Numbered from the stretch's first letter, positions 15,212 through 25,085 are shown. The stretch: 64,000 nucleotides of DNA from Pectinatus sp. (GCA_020025075.1 JAHHSR010000002.1:1-64000); one strand, 5' to 3'. The notes: generated by a model from the sequence alone, not told the origin. Program-made: numbers and translations.

Positions 15212-16675
15212 TTGTCCCTTACGGGCAAAAGTATTATGGAAAACAGCAAATTACTGAATTGGCGCTCTTTGGCCATGATGGGCTTCACCGTCGTGTGGGG
15301 TTTTGGCAATGTCGTAACCAACTACGCCAATCAAGGACTTACTGTTGTCGTCTCCTGGATTTTAATCTTATCTTTTTATTTTCTTCCTTATGCCTTGATG
15401 GTCGGCGAAATGGGCTCCGTCTTTGACAAGAAGTCAGGCGGTGTTTCTGACTGGATAGGTTCAACTTATGGACCAATGCTCGCCTATCTGGCCGGCTGGA
15501 CCTATTGGGTAGTACATATCCCCTACTTAGCGCAAAAACCGCAAAATGTCTTAGTCGGTCTAAGCTGGGTGGTCTATCAAGATGGCGGCACGATAAAAGC
15601 TCTTGACCCACTCATCTTGCAGGCTCTTTCCCTTGTCATCTTCCTCGGCTTTTTGTGGCTCGCTTCGCGTGGCATTAACTCCTTGAAAAGCATCGGTGCC
15701 CTTGCAGGTACCTCAATGTTCTTCATGGGAATATTATATATTCTCTTGACAGTTGCCGCTCCAGCGCTCGTCTCAGCAAAATCTGCTACAACCGTTTGGA
15801 ATTTTAGCACTTTTATGCCCAAATTCGACTTCGTTTATTTCACAACTCTCTCCATGCTCGTCTTTGCCGTAGGCGGCTGCGAAAAGATTTCGCCTTATGT
15901 CAACAATATGAAAAACCCCGCCAAGGATTTTTCCAAGGGCATGATTATCCTGACCGCCATGGTTGGTGTCTCGGCCCTCTTAGGTTCTTTGGCCATGGGC
16001 ATCATGTTTGATAGCCACCATTTACCAAACGACCTCAAAATGAACGGCCAATATCGCGCCTTCCAGCTTTTAGGCGAATACTACGGCCTTGGCAACAGCC
16101 TCATGATTATCTACGCTATCGCCAACGTACTCGGTCAAATTGCTGCTTTGATGTTCTCGATTGACGCACCGCTGAAAATCCTCATCGGCGAAGGCGACAA
16201 GAACTACATTCCTCGCTCCTTGACCAAGGTCAACGAGCATGGCGCGCCGATTAACGGCTACAAGATGACCGCCATTCTCGTAAGTATCTTAATCATCGTT
16301 CCCGCCTTTGGCATCAAGAATATGAATACGCTTTATAATTGGCTTTTGGATTTAAATTCCATTGTCATGCCACTTCGATATCTCTGGGTTTTCGTCGCTT
16401 ACATCGGCCTGCGCGCCTTTGTCAAAAACCGCAACCTCTCTGAACATTCTTCTTATAAGTTCATCAAAAGCGATACATTTGCCACGCTCGTCGGCGTCTG
16501 GTGCTTTGGCTTTACAGCTTTTGCCTGCTCAATGGGCGTTTTCCCCAAGGGAATTGCCATATATACGCCACAGTGGTTCTTCCAGCTCGCCTTAAATATC
16601 ATCACGCCTCTTGCCCTCGTCGGGCTCGGCTTCATTTTGCCGAAAATAGCTCGCCGCGACAGACAAAAAATATAA
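15212..16675 (+). CDS. APC-superfamily amino acid permease
   Basis: 487 residues from TTG 15212 (AGAGGTG seven bases before); ATG 15236 is an alternative. About 12 hydrophobic segments; the first contains GFTVVWGFGNVV, equivalent to the unwound substrate-binding helix of APC transporters, followed by PYALMVGEMGSVF. It resembles the YjeM/glutamate-GABA antiporter group, but the substrate cannot be read from sequence. It stands alone between a hairpin and a bidirectional terminator. Confidence 0.78.
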   Translation: MSLTGKSIMENSKLLNWRSLAMMGFTVVWGFGNVVTNYANQGLTVVVSWILILSFYFLPYALMVGEMGSVFDKKSGGVSDWIGSTYGPMLAYLAGWTYWVVHIPYLAQKPQNVLVGLSWVVYQDGGTIKALDPLILQALSLVIFLGFLWLASRGINSLKSIGALAGTSMFFMGILYILLTVAAPALVSAKSATTVWNFSTFMPKFDFVYFTTLSMLVFAVGGCEKISPYVNNMKNPAKDFSKGMIILTAMVGVSALLGSLAMGIMFDSHHLPNDLKMNGQYRAFQLLGEYYGLGNSLMIIYAIANVLGQIAALMFSIDAPLKILIGEGDKNYIPRSLTKVNEHGAPINGYKMTAILVSILIIVPAFGIKNMNTLYNWLLDLNSIVMPLRYLWVFVAYIGLRAFVKNRNLSEHSSYKFIKSDTFATLVGVWCFGFTAFACSMGVFPKGIAIYTPQWFFQLALNIITPLALVGLGFILPKIARRDRQKI

Positions 16676-16677
16676 GA

Positions 16678-16712
16678 AAAAAGCCCCGGCCAAAAGGCCG
16701 AGGCTTTTTTTA
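16678..16712. terminator. Bidirectional terminator between permease and hemL
   Basis: AAGCCCCGGCC, AAAA loop, GGCCGAGGCTT with a T run on the plus side and an A run on the other. It ends both converging transcripts and overlaps the hemL stop. Confidence 0.85.
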
Positions 16713-18035
16713 TTTGTTCTTTTGATAAGCGGCGACAGCTGCAAAGGCTTTTTTTGAAGCTTCGATAGTCTTTTCAATATCTTCATCGGTATGCGCACCG
16801 CTCATAAACGAGGTTTCAAACTGCGAAGGGCCAAAGTAGATACCCTGCTCCAGCATCGAGCGGAAATAAATGCGGAACGCCTCTTGGTCAGAGGCGGCCG
16901 AGGTTTCATAATCATAGACATCAGAGGCGTTGAAAAAGATGCCAAACATCGAGCCCGCCTGATGTGCCTGAATTTTGACGCCGGCGATTTTTGCCTGTTC
17001 TTCAAGGCCTAAAAGGAGCTTTTTCGTCTTTAAGGTCAGCTTGCGGCTATAATCCGGTTCATCATCACTTGGGCGCTGCGTAATGAGTTCCAGGGTAACA
17101 AGGCCAGCCGTCATCGCCAGCGGATTGCCGCTTAAAGTTCCTGCCTGATAGACAGGTCCTGACGGCGAGACCTTTTCCATAATTTCTCGCTTGCCGCCAT
17201 AAGCTGCTACCGGCAGACCGCCACCAATAATTTTGCCAAAGCAGGTCATATCCGGCTTGATACCATAAGCGGCCTGCGCACCGCCTAAGGAGGCGCGGAA
17301 ACCGCACATTACCTCATCAAAAATGAGCACCGTGCCTGTTTTTTGCGTCAACTCGCGCAGGGCATGTAAATAGCCTTGTCGCGGTAAAACAAGCCCCATA
17401 TTGCCCGCCACGGGTTCAACGATAATTGCGGCTATATCTTTCCCTTGCTCTTGCATTACCTTGGTAATCGCTTCAATATCGTTATATGCAACGGTAATCG
17501 TATCCTTTGTCGTACCGCGCGTCACCCCGGGGCTACTTGGCGTGCCAAAAGTAGCTGCGCCAGAACCGGCCTGTACCAAAAGGCCATCACTATGGCCGTG
17601 GTAGCAGCCAATGAATTTGACAATCTTTTCGCGCCCCGTATAACCGCGCGCCACGCGCAAGGCGCTCATCGTCGCTTCCGTGCCAGAATTGACCATGCGA
17701 ATCATATCGACAGAAGGATAAATTTCCATGACCTTTTTCGCCAAGGCGCTTTCAACCAGCGTCGGAGCACCATAGCTCGTACCGCGCTCAATAGCCTCAT
17801 GCAAAGCGGCAACGACTTTGGGGTGGGCATGGCCGACAACCATCGGTCCCCACGAGCCGACGTAGTCAATATATTCGTTGCCATCGATATCGTAAATTTT
17901 GCTTCCTTTGGCGTGGTCGATAAAAGGAGGCGGATACCCCATACCTTGATAAGAACGCACTGGGCTATTGACACCGCCCGGCATGAGCCCTTTCGCCTCA
18001 GCAAATGCTTCTTGCGATTTCGTCAGATTAAACAC
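16710..18035 (-). CDS. hemL: Glutamate-1-semialdehyde 2,1-aminomutase
   Basis: 441 residues of normal length. A PLP enzyme that isomerises glutamate-1-semialdehyde to 5-aminolevulinate. Seen: PGGVNSPVRSY at the N-terminus, the aminotransferase motif IFDEVMCGFR, and the PLP-lysine context CFGKIIGGG (Lys near residue 267). It is the last gene of the sirC-hemA-hemC-cobA/hemD-hemB-hemL operon, so the C5 pathway starts and ends in one transcript. The ATG at 18035 is 12 bp after the hemB stop with AGGAGGAA. Confidence 0.96.
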   Translation of the reverse strand: MFNLTKSQEAFAEAKGLMPGGVNSPVRSYQGMGYPPPFIDHAKGSKIYDIDGNEYIDYVGSWGPMVVGHAHPKVVAALHEAIERGTSYGAPTLVESALAKKVMEIYPSVDMIRMVNSGTEATMSALRVARGYTGREKIVKFIGCYHGHSDGLLVQAGSGAATFGTPSSPGVTRGTTKDTITVAYNDIEAITKVMQEQGKDIAAIIVEPVAGNMGLVLPRQGYLHALRELTQKTGTVLIFDEVMCGFRASLGGAQAAYGIKPDMTCFGKIIGGGLPVAAYGGKREIMEKVSPSGPVYQAGTLSGNPLAMTAGLVTLELITQRPSDDEPDYSRKLTLKTKKLLLGLEEQAKIAGVKIQAHQAGSMFGIFFNASDVYDYETSAASDQEAFRIYFRSMLEQGIYFGPSQFETSFMSGAHTDEDIEKTIEASKKAFAAVAAYQKNK

Positions 18036-18047
18036 GCTTTTTCCTCC

Positions 18048-19046
18048 TCATTTGCTCTCTTGCAGCCATTTTGCCGCATCGAGGGCATGGTATGTGATAA
18101 TGGCATCAGAGCCGGCGCGCTTCATGCTCAAGAGAGTTTCCATGACAATGCGCTTTTCATCTATCCAGCCATTTTGGGACGCTGCCTTGACCATGGCATA
18201 CTCGCCGCTCACGTTATAAGTTATAAGCGGCAAATTCATGCGCTGTCTGACGCGATAAACAATATCCAGATAGGCAAGGGCTGGCTTGACGATAATCATA
18301 TCTGCGCCTTCTTCGACATCGAGGTCCGCCTCTTTCATTGCTTCCCGCGCATTAGCCGGGTCCATCTGATAAGCGCGCCGGTCGCCAAAGGAAGGTGCCG
18401 AATCGGCCGCATCGCGGAAAGGACCATAATAGCCAGAAGCATATTTGACGGCATATGACATAATCGCCGTATTGATGTACCCGCCTTTATCAAGTGCACT
18501 TCTTATCGCCGCTACGCGTCCATCCATCATATCCGATGGTGCGACAATATCAGCACCAGCTTCGGCCTGGCTAGTGGCGACTTTTTGCAATAACTCAAGC
18601 GTCGCATCATTATCGACATAGCAGCCGTTCAATTTGCCGCAATGGCCATGCGAGGTGTACTGACACAGGCAGACATCGCTTATAAGCGTCATTTCCGGTA
18701 TTGCCTGCTTTATAGCCGTAAGGGCGCGCTGTACGGGACTTTCCATATCCCAGGCCGATGAGCCTATCTCGTCTTTATATTCAGGAAGGCCAAAAACTTC
18801 AAGCGCCGTTATGCCCAGCTGCCATGCTTCTTTGGCTACTTCTAATGCCTTGTCAACAGAATAGCGGTAACAGCCCGGCATGCTTTCAATCGGCTCTACC
18901 TTATCTTTTCCGGCAATGACAAAGATTGGATAAATAAAATCGGTTGGCAAAAGCACCGTTTCACGTACCAAAGAGCGTACCGCTTCGCTTATGCGCATGC
19001 GGCGCGGGCGCAAAGGCTGCGGAAATTTTTCAGTCATCTTTTCCAT
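18048..19046 (-). CDS. hemB: Porphobilinogen synthase (ALA dehydratase)
   Basis: 332 residues. Condenses two 5-aminolevulinates to porphobilinogen. The zinc-type cysteine motif CLCQYTSHGHC (about residues 124-134) is present, as are the two Schiff-base lysines (VKYASGYYGPFRDA and VKPALAYLD) and the MMDGRV motif. Spaced 5 bp from the preceding cobA/hemD stop. A magnesium-only variant is excluded by the cysteine cluster. Confidence 0.96.
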   Translation of the reverse strand: MEKMTEKFPQPLRPRRMRISEAVRSLVRETVLLPTDFIYPIFVIAGKDKVEPIESMPGCYRYSVDKALEVAKEAWQLGITALEVFGLPEYKDEIGSSAWDMESPVQRALTAIKQAIPEMTLISDVCLCQYTSHGHCGKLNGCYVDNDATLELLQKVATSQAEAGADIVAPSDMMDGRVAAIRSALDKGGYINTAIMSYAVKYASGYYGPFRDAADSAPSFGDRRAYQMDPANAREAMKEADLDVEEGADMIIVKPALAYLDIVYRVRQRMNLPLITYNVSGEYAMVKAASQNGWIDEKRIVMETLLSMKRAGSDAIITYHALDAAKWLQESK

Positions 19047-19051
19047 TTTTA

Positions 19052-20569
19052 TTACCCCTTTTTAGCAAAATATTCTTCAATAACCTCTTTTAGGCCATCA
19101 AGCGTATACTTTTGGGCTTCAATGCTCACATTCAGTCCATTTTTGCGACAGGTAGCAGCCGTTATCGGCCCAATGGCAGCGTAAATCTGATTGGGAGGCA
19201 AAATTGACTTATCGCCGATAAGCTTTACAAAATTATTGACCGTTGAAGAACTCGTAAAAGTTACGACATCAATTTTTCCCGCAGCAAGCAAAGCCTTGAT
19301 TTCGCTGTAATCTTCCTTCGCTTTAACGGTTTTATAGCACTGCACGACATCAACTATCGCGCCATGTGCCCTCAATTCATCAGGCAGGACCTCACGCGCC
19401 TTTTTAGCGCGCGGCAAAAGAATTTTCTTGCCTACGACGGCATCACCCAAGGAATAAACAAGTTCTTCCGCGCGATACTGCGGTGGCACGAGGTCTGCCC
19501 TGATGCCAAATTGCAAGAGCGCCTGCGCCGTAGAACTGCCAATGGCTGCAACCTTGGCACTAGCGAGCGCACGCGCATCGAGCTTTCTTTCTTCAAGGCG
19601 GGAAAAGAAATACTCGACGCCATTAACACTGGTAAAAATGAGCCAATCATAAGATGAAAGCTGAGCAATTGCCGCATCCAGGCTTTCATAATTATCATCA
19701 GCCGGCACAACTTCAATGACCGGCGCCTCGATGCAGGTTGCGCCGAGCTTTTCAAGACATTCCGAAAAAGCCGAGGCCTGCGCCCGAGCGCGCGTCACCA
19801 AAATCTTTTTCCCAAAAAGCGGCCGATTGTCAAACCAGCGCAATTCATGGCGAAGTTTTACCACTTCGCCGACGATAAAGATGGCCGGCGGACGAAAACC
19901 GAGGCGCTCTACATCGTCTGCCGCCTCTTTGACCGTCGTTTCTAAAACTTCCTGCTCGCTCTTTGTTCCCCAGCGCACCAAGGCTGCAGGTGTAGCAGCC
20001 GGACGACCGTTAGCCATCAGCTCATTACAAATCTGGCGCAAATTGCCAACGCCCATCAAAAAGACCAGGGTATCAACGCCCGTTGCCAATTTGGGCCAGT
20101 TAATGCCCGAGCATTCGCGCGCTGGGTCTTCATGTCCCGTGACAACGGCAAAGGATGCTGCCACCCGGCGATGCGTGACAGGAATGCCCGCATAAGCCGC
20201 CGCCGCAATAGCGGACGTAATGCCCGGCACAATTTCATAGGCAATGCCGCGCTCTTTCAATAAGAGTGCCTCTTCGCCGCCACGACCAAAAACAAATGGG
20301 TCTCCGCCTTTAAGGCGGGCAACTACCTTGCCGGCTGCCGCTTTTTGTGCGAGCAACTCATTTATTTCCTCTTGGCGCATCGTATGGCGATTGGCCTGCT
20401 TGCCTACGTAGATAAGCTCCGCTTCTTTAGAGGCATACGCCAAAAGTTTTTTATCCGCCAAATAGTCATAGACCACCACGTCAGCACGCGCAATACAATC
20501 GCGTCCTTTAAGTGTCAAAAGGCCATTATCACCAGGACCAGCGCCGATTAGATAAACCATTCCTGCCAT
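19052..20569 (-). CDS. cobA-hemD: Fused uroporphyrinogen-III methyltransferase / uroporphyrinogen-III synthase
   Basis: 505 residues from ATG 20569 (GGAG eight bases upstream; a longer frame to 20617 overlaps hemC and has no site). Residues 1 to about 245 are a SAM-dependent SUMT (YLIGAGPGDNGLLTLKG, RLKGGDPFVFGRGGEE, PGITSAIAA). From about 255 there is a HemD domain (KILVTRARAQAS, TSVNGVEYFF, TFTSSSTVNNF). One protein therefore closes hydroxymethylbilane to uroporphyrinogen III and can divert it to precorrin-2 for siroheme or cobalamin. This fusion is common in Firmicutes. Confidence 0.94.
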   Translation of the reverse strand: MAGMVYLIGAGPGDNGLLTLKGRDCIARADVVVYDYLADKKLLAYASKEAELIYVGKQANRHTMRQEEINELLAQKAAAGKVVARLKGGDPFVFGRGGEEALLLKERGIAYEIVPGITSAIAAAAYAGIPVTHRRVAASFAVVTGHEDPARECSGINWPKLATGVDTLVFLMGVGNLRQICNELMANGRPAATPAALVRWGTKSEQEVLETTVKEAADDVERLGFRPPAIFIVGEVVKLRHELRWFDNRPLFGKKILVTRARAQASAFSECLEKLGATCIEAPVIEVVPADDNYESLDAAIAQLSSYDWLIFTSVNGVEYFFSRLEERKLDARALASAKVAAIGSSTAQALLQFGIRADLVPPQYRAEELVYSLGDAVVGKKILLPRAKKAREVLPDELRAHGAIVDVVQCYKTVKAKEDYSEIKALLAAGKIDVVTFTSSSTVNNFVKLIGDKSILPPNQIYAAIGPITAATCRKNGLNVSIEAQKYTLDGLKEVIEEYFAKKG

Positions 20570-20588
20570 AAATTTTTCTCCATTTCCA

Positions 20589-21530
20589 TTATTTGCCATC
20601 GCCTTGCAAAAGACCAATCTGCTGCATTATCTCAAGGCCGCCATTAGAAAGCATTTTTTCCGCCAAAAGGCGACCGCCTTTTTCTCCTTCATTCTTTGGA
20701 CCTTGCCACTTATCGCGCAAAAGCGTCTTGCCATCAAGCGAGCCGATAATCGCCTCAAGGCAAAGGTTTTCGCCTTCTATCTCGCCGTGCACGCCGACAG
20801 GCACTTGGCAGCCGCCCTCGACGCGTGCCAAAAACGACCGCTCTGCTATCGTCGCCTGCGCAGTCTTCTCATCGTGGAGAAAAGAGAGCATTTCGCGCAC
20901 AGTACCATCATCTTCACGCGCTTCTACTGCCAAGGCACCCTGCCCCACAGCCGGCAAGCAGACGCCAAAAGGCAGGCGCTGGGAAATCCGCTCGCCATAG
21001 CCGAGCCGCTCCAACCCCGCGGCGGCCAAAATTATCGCATCATACTCTCCCACATCGAGCTTTTTTAAGCGCGTCTGCACATTGCCGCGCAAATCAAAAA
21101 GCTGTAAATCCGGACGGATATGCAAAAGCTGTGCGCGCCGGCGCAAGCTCGACGTGCCGACTTTCGCTCCTTCGGGCAATTCGATAAAGGAGCGATAGCG
21201 ATTGCTTACTATAGCGTCGTACTGCTCAGCACGCTGCGTTATCGCCGCAAGGCAAAGTCCCGCCGGAAGCTGCGTCGGCATATCCTTTAAGCTGTGCACC
21301 GCGATGTCAATTTTCCCCTCCAGCATGAGCACTTCAATTTCCTTGGTAAAAAGCCCCTTGCCGCCAATTTTGGCAAGCGGTACATCCAATATCTTATCGC
21401 CCTTTGTCGTCACATGGCAAAGCTGCACTTCTAGCTGCGGATATTGCTCTTTTAAACGGCGTGCAATATACTCGGCCTGCCAAAGTGCCAATTTACTGCT
21501 GCGCGTACCAATGATAATTTTATTTTTCAT
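20589..21530 (-). CDS. hemC: Hydroxymethylbilane synthase (porphobilinogen deaminase)
   Basis: About 313 residues. Polymerises four porphobilinogens on a dipyrromethane cofactor bound to the Cys in EGGCQVPVG (near residue 242). N-terminal IIGTRSSKLALWQAEY and SSLRRRAQL are also diagnostic. ATG 21530 is preferred: its AGAGG site lies nine bases upstream, whereas GTG 21536 is only three bases away from it. The start overlaps the end of hemA by 11 bp, so translation is probably coupled. Confidence 0.95.
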   Translation of the reverse strand: MKNKIIIGTRSSKLALWQAEYIARRLKEQYPQLEVQLCHVTTKGDKILDVPLAKIGGKGLFTKEIEVLMLEGKIDIAVHSLKDMPTQLPAGLCLAAITQRAEQYDAIVSNRYRSFIELPEGAKVGTSSLRRRAQLLHIRPDLQLFDLRGNVQTRLKKLDVGEYDAIILAAAGLERLGYGERISQRLPFGVCLPAVGQGALAVEAREDDGTVREMLSFLHDEKTAQATIAERSFLARVEGGCQVPVGVHGEIEGENLCLEAIIGSLDGKTLLRDKWQGPKNEGEKGGRLLAEKMLSNGGLEIMQQIGLLQGDGK

Positions 21531-22818
21531 GTTCACTATCCTCTAAAATATCGAGCTTAAACAGCTTTTGTATCGCTTCAACATAAAATTCTTCCTGCTG
21601 TGTCCCTGCCACATTAGCGAGGCGGCGCATCGGCTCGCGCAAAATTTTGCGCACAATCATGCGCGTCATGTGATTTATTGCCCGCTGCTGCCCAAGGTCT
21701 ACGTGCTCGAGCTTTCTCATCGCCCGCTTCACTTCACGCCTTCTGATGCGCTCTGCCCGTTCACTCAAAAGAACCATTAGCGGCTGGCAGGAAAGATACT
21801 TAAAGCGATTTTGAATACTTTCCACTTCTTCTTCGATAATATCTGCTGCCTGCAGTGCCTCCTCGCTGCGCCTTTTGATATTATCCTCAACAACGGCCTT
21901 TAAATCATCAATATTATAAAGCTTGACACCCTTTATCTGCGCGACATCGGGGTCCACGTCGCGCGGCACGGCGATATCAATGAAGACAAGCGGCCGGCCA
22001 TGGCGGCGTGCCATTGTCTGCTGTGTTTCCCACGGGCGCACGACATAGTGTGGTGCTCCCGTCGAAGTTACTACAATGTCCACTTCGCTCATCTGGTTGA
22101 CAGCACTCTCAAATGAAACTGCCATGCCGCCAAGCTTATCGACAAGTGCCTGCGCCCTTTCAATATGGCGGTTAGCGACATAAATCTGGCCGATACCCTT
22201 GCCAAAGAGGTTCTTAATCGTCAATTCTGCCATCTGACCGGCACCATAAATAAGCGCCGAGCAGCCCGACAAATCGCCGCCTAGTACCGTGCGTGCCAAA
22301 TCAACGGCGGCATAGCTGACAGAAACGGGACTATATGCAATGTGGGTTTCAGTGCGCACGCGCTTGCCCGTCGCCACAGCGCGATGGAAAAGAGTATTTA
22401 ACACCGTGCTCGTCGCGCCGCTTTCGCGCGCCATCGCATAGGCCTTTTTAACCTGGCTTAAAATTTGTCCTTCGCCCACAATGAGCGAATCAAGACTAGA
22501 AGCTACATCAAAGAGATGGCGAATACATGAATGGCCCGGATAAAAATACAGATAGCGCTCAATATCGGCTTCATTGCCCGTAAGGTCAAACAAAAAGCGC
22601 ATCAGCTCTGCCTTGCCGTCTGACGGACGATTATCAATATCCAAGACCGCATAAATTTCCGTCCTGTTACAAGTCGATAAAATAACGGCCTCCATAATTT
22701 CAGGATAATCATCTAAGTGTCGCAGACCTGTCATCACATTGGCTGCCGGTATCGAAAATGCCTCGCGCACATCAACTGGCGCCGTCTTGTGGTTAAGCCC
22801 TAAAACTGCCAATAGCAT
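21520..22818 (-). CDS. hemA: Glutamyl-tRNA reductase
   Basis: 432 residues. Reduces glutamyl-tRNA(Glu) to glutamate-1-semialdehyde, the first committed and usually regulated step of the C5 pathway. Seen: LGLNHKTAPVDVRE at the N-terminus, the catalytic Cys in LSTCNRTEIYAV (Cys near residue 50), a Rossmann NADPH region (ALIYGAGQMAEL) and a C-terminal dimerisation helix. Its ATG at 22818 lies within the end of the upstream gene (26-bp overlap). Confidence 0.96.
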   Translation of the reverse strand: MLLAVLGLNHKTAPVDVREAFSIPAANVMTGLRHLDDYPEIMEAVILSTCNRTEIYAVLDIDNRPSDGKAELMRFLFDLTGNEADIERYLYFYPGHSCIRHLFDVASSLDSLIVGEGQILSQVKKAYAMARESGATSTVLNTLFHRAVATGKRVRTETHIAYSPVSVSYAAVDLARTVLGGDLSGCSALIYGAGQMAELTIKNLFGKGIGQIYVANRHIERAQALVDKLGGMAVSFESAVNQMSEVDIVVTSTGAPHYVVRPWETQQTMARRHGRPLVFIDIAVPRDVDPDVAQIKGVKLYNIDDLKAVVEDNIKRRSEEALQAADIIEEEVESIQNRFKYLSCQPLMVLLSERAERIRRREVKRAMRKLEHVDLGQQRAINHMTRMIVRKILREPMRRLANVAGTQQEEFYVEAIQKLFKLDILEDSEHEK

Positions 22819-23425
22819 CGCGTATTCTTGCCTCCGCTTCTTCTACTTTACCCGCGCACACGAGCTTTAAAATATCCTCATTGAGCGCTTGGCGCCAAAA
22901 ATCCTCGCGCTGACGAAAAGTCGGTATCTTTTCCATGGCCAGCTCGCGCAGGCGAGAGAGATTTTCGATGAAAGGCGCATAGCCCTTATCCAAAAAAGCA
23001 CTCAGCTCGCGCTTTAATTCACGCGCCATTGCTGGGCTTTTGCCATTAGTCGAAGATGTGACCAAAAGGTCCCCGCGCCTTATGATAGCCGGCATTGCAA
23101 AATCGCAAAGGGCAAGGCGGTCAACTACATTGATGAGAATTTTCCTCGCCTTAGCTTCTTCGGCAGAAGCCTTATTTATCATCTCGTCATCAGTAGCCGT
23201 TATAGCAAGAGAAAAGCCTTCTAAATCGCCATTTTCATATTCTTTTTGGCGCCATTTAATCCTGCCCTCTGCCAAAAGTCCCTGCAACTTTTCGCAAAGG
23301 CGCGGCGAAATTACCGTCACCTCAGCTTCTGCCTCCAAAAGGCCGACTGCCTTACGTGCGGCCACCTCACCGCCGCCAATGACGACGCAAGGGCACCCGT
23401 CTAAAATAAGATTGATGGGATACAA
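22793..23425 (-). CDS. Precorrin-2 dehydrogenase (SirC/CysG N-terminal type)
   Basis: 210 residues from TTG 23425 (AGGTG upstream). NAD-binding CVVIGGGEVAARKAVGLL, Asp/Thr region AITATDDEMIN, and TSSTNGKSPAMARELKREL identify the Met8/SirC fold that oxidises precorrin-2 to sirohydrochlorin and may insert iron. In these clusters the protein has also been proposed as a HemA partner because it always precedes hemA. First gene of the operon; promoter at 23488-23517. Confidence 0.88.
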   Translation of the reverse strand: MYPINLILDGCPCVVIGGGEVAARKAVGLLEAEAEVTVISPRLCEKLQGLLAEGRIKWRQKEYENGDLEGFSLAITATDDEMINKASAEEAKARKILINVVDRLALCDFAMPAIIRRGDLLVTSSTNGKSPAMARELKRELSAFLDKGYAPFIENLSRLRELAMEKIPTFRQREDFWRQALNEDILKLVCAGKVEEAEARIRDAIGSFRA

Positions 23426-23741
23426 AATATGACACCTGCTCTTTACTATTTTTTCAGTAGCTAATTTCGAACTTAATTCATTTTTTCATTATAACGCAAC
23501 CATAATTAAATTGCCAGATTCACGGCGGCAAGTTTTCTTGCCAAAGGGCAAAAAAAGCCCTTTATTCTATTTTATCATTTATAATATTTATAATCATCTT
23601 TCCATATTATAAATTTCTTCACATTGTTGCAAAAATTTTGATTATCTGTCATAAAAAATAGTTATTTTACCATATTCAAAATTTAAATTAAACTAAAAAC
23701 AAACTTATATTCAGTTTTTCAATTTAATTATGGAGGTTCCC
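23426..23741. other. Divergent intergenic region with two hairpins
   Basis: AT-rich spacer between the hem operon and dcuB. Besides the hem promoter it holds two adjacent stem-loops, GGCAAG/CTTGCC (23527-23542) and AAAGGGC/GCCCTTT (23543-23563). They sit upstream of the hem promoter and may lie in a dcuB leader transcript. No gene seen. Confidence 0.5.
23488..23517 (-). promoter_or_regulatory. Promoter of the tetrapyrrole operon
   Basis: Read on the minus strand: CTGGCA (23517-23512), 18 bases, TATAAT (23493-23488), then about 60 bases of leader to the TTG. The same hexamer and spacing, with shared CTGGCAATTT, occur in the ptsH promoter at 41401-41430. Confidence 0.65.
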
Positions 23742-25085
23742 ATGGAATTACTAGGATTTATCATCTTGCTGTCCTGCCTCGTCGTTGGCGTGCGCTACGG
23801 GGGACTAGGACTTGCTGCCGTTTCAGGTATTGGCATTGTCTTTTTTGTTTTCGTCATTGGACTTGCTCCCGGTAAGCCGCCAATTTCCGTCATGCTCACC
23901 ATCATGGCAGTCGTTACCTGCTCTGGCTTCTTACAAGCCTCAAAAGGCCTTGACGTCATGCTCAAATATGCTGAAAAATTTCTGCGCAAAAACCCTAAAC
24001 AAATAACTATTTTGGCCCCTATGACGACATGGTTTTTAACCATGCTCTGCGGCACCGGCCACGTCGTCTACACGATGTTTCCCATCATCTACGACATCGC
24101 CATCAAGCAAAATATTCGCCCAGAAAGGCCAATGGCCGTAGCTTCTGTCGCTTCTCAGATGGGCATTTGTGCTTCGCCGGCTTCCGTGGCTGTCGTATCG
24201 ACGATTGCCATGCTCGCCAACACCTCGCATCCTTTTGGCGTTGCTCAGCTACTTGCCGTCTCAATTCCTTCAACCTTTGCTGGCGTCGTTGTTGCCGGTC
24301 TTTGGAGTCTGCGCCGCGGCAAGGATTTAAGCAAGGATGAAGATTTTCAGGCTCGCCTGAAAGACCCCGAACAGCGCGCCTACATCTATGAAGACCAGGG
24401 CAAAAACATCGCTGATGTCGAGCTGCCTGCTTCCGCTTACAAGGCGACTTTCATCTTCCTCATCGGCATCGCCGCCATTGCCCTTTTTGGCAGCTTCCCC
24501 AAAGAGCTTCTGCCTTACGTCCCCAACTCCAAAGACATCTTAGCCCCTCTTTCCATGACGCCAACCATTCAGATGTCCATGCTCGTCATTGCTGCTATTA
24601 TCCTGCTCGTCTGCAAAGTCAAGGTCAGTGATGTCACCAACGGCTCTGTCTTTAAATCCGGCATGGTTGCCGTCGTCTCCGTTTATGGCGTCGCCTGGAT
24701 GGCAGAAACATACTTTGGCGCTTATCTGCCAGGCTTTAAAAAGACATTGGGCAGTATCGTCATGCAATATCCTTGGACTTACGCTATCGTCTTATTCCTC
24801 ATCTCTAAGCTCGTCAACTCGCAGGCAGCAGCACTTGCCATTGTCGTACCTATGGCACTGAGCGTCGGTGTACATCCCTTGATTATCGTCTCCTTCATCT
24901 CCGCCTGCTATGGCTATTTCGTCCTGCCTACTTATCCGTCTGACTTAGCCTGCATCGGCTTTGACCGCTCTGGCACAACGCGTATCGGCAAATATGTCAT
25001 CAACCACAGCTTTATTATCCCGGGCTTTATCGGCATTGCAACCGGCTGCTGCGTCGGCTACTGCCTTGCCCACCTATTTTATTAA
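23742..25085 (+). CDS. dcuB: Anaerobic C4-dicarboxylate transporter (DcuA/DcuB family)
   Basis: 447 residues from ATG 23742, directly after a GGAGG site. About 10-12 hydrophobic segments with Dcu-family motifs (VRYGGLGLAAVSG, TGHVVYTMFPII, PERPMAVASVASQMGI). It exchanges fumarate, malate or aspartate for succinate across the inner membrane. With menaquinone and heme synthesis nearby, this fits fumarate respiration. DcuA and DcuB cannot be told apart with certainty. Followed by a strong terminator. Confidence 0.9.
   Translation: MELLGFIILLSCLVVGVRYGGLGLAAVSGIGIVFFVFVIGLAPGKPPISVMLTIMAVVTCSGFLQASKGLDVMLKYAEKFLRKNPKQITILAPMTTWFLTMLCGTGHVVYTMFPIIYDIAIKQNIRPERPMAVASVASQMGICASPASVAVVSTIAMLANTSHPFGVAQLLAVSIPSTFAGVVVAGLWSLRRGKDLSKDEDFQARLKDPEQRAYIYEDQGKNIADVELPASAYKATFIFLIGIAAIALFGSFPKELLPYVPNSKDILAPLSMTPTIQMSMLVIAAIILLVCKVKVSDVTNGSVFKSGMVAVVSVYGVAWMAETYFGAYLPGFKKTLGSIVMQYPWTYAIVLFLISKLVNSQAAALAIVVPMALSVGVHPLIIVSFISACYGYFVLPTYPSDLACIGFDRSGTTRIGKYVINHSFIIPGFIGIATGCCVGYCLAHLFY

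Noticed and set aside
17445..18458. 337-codon open frame on the plus strand across hemL and hemB
   Set aside because: It is fully antisense to two strongly conserved genes whose codon bias produces it; no ribosome site and no recognisable domain.
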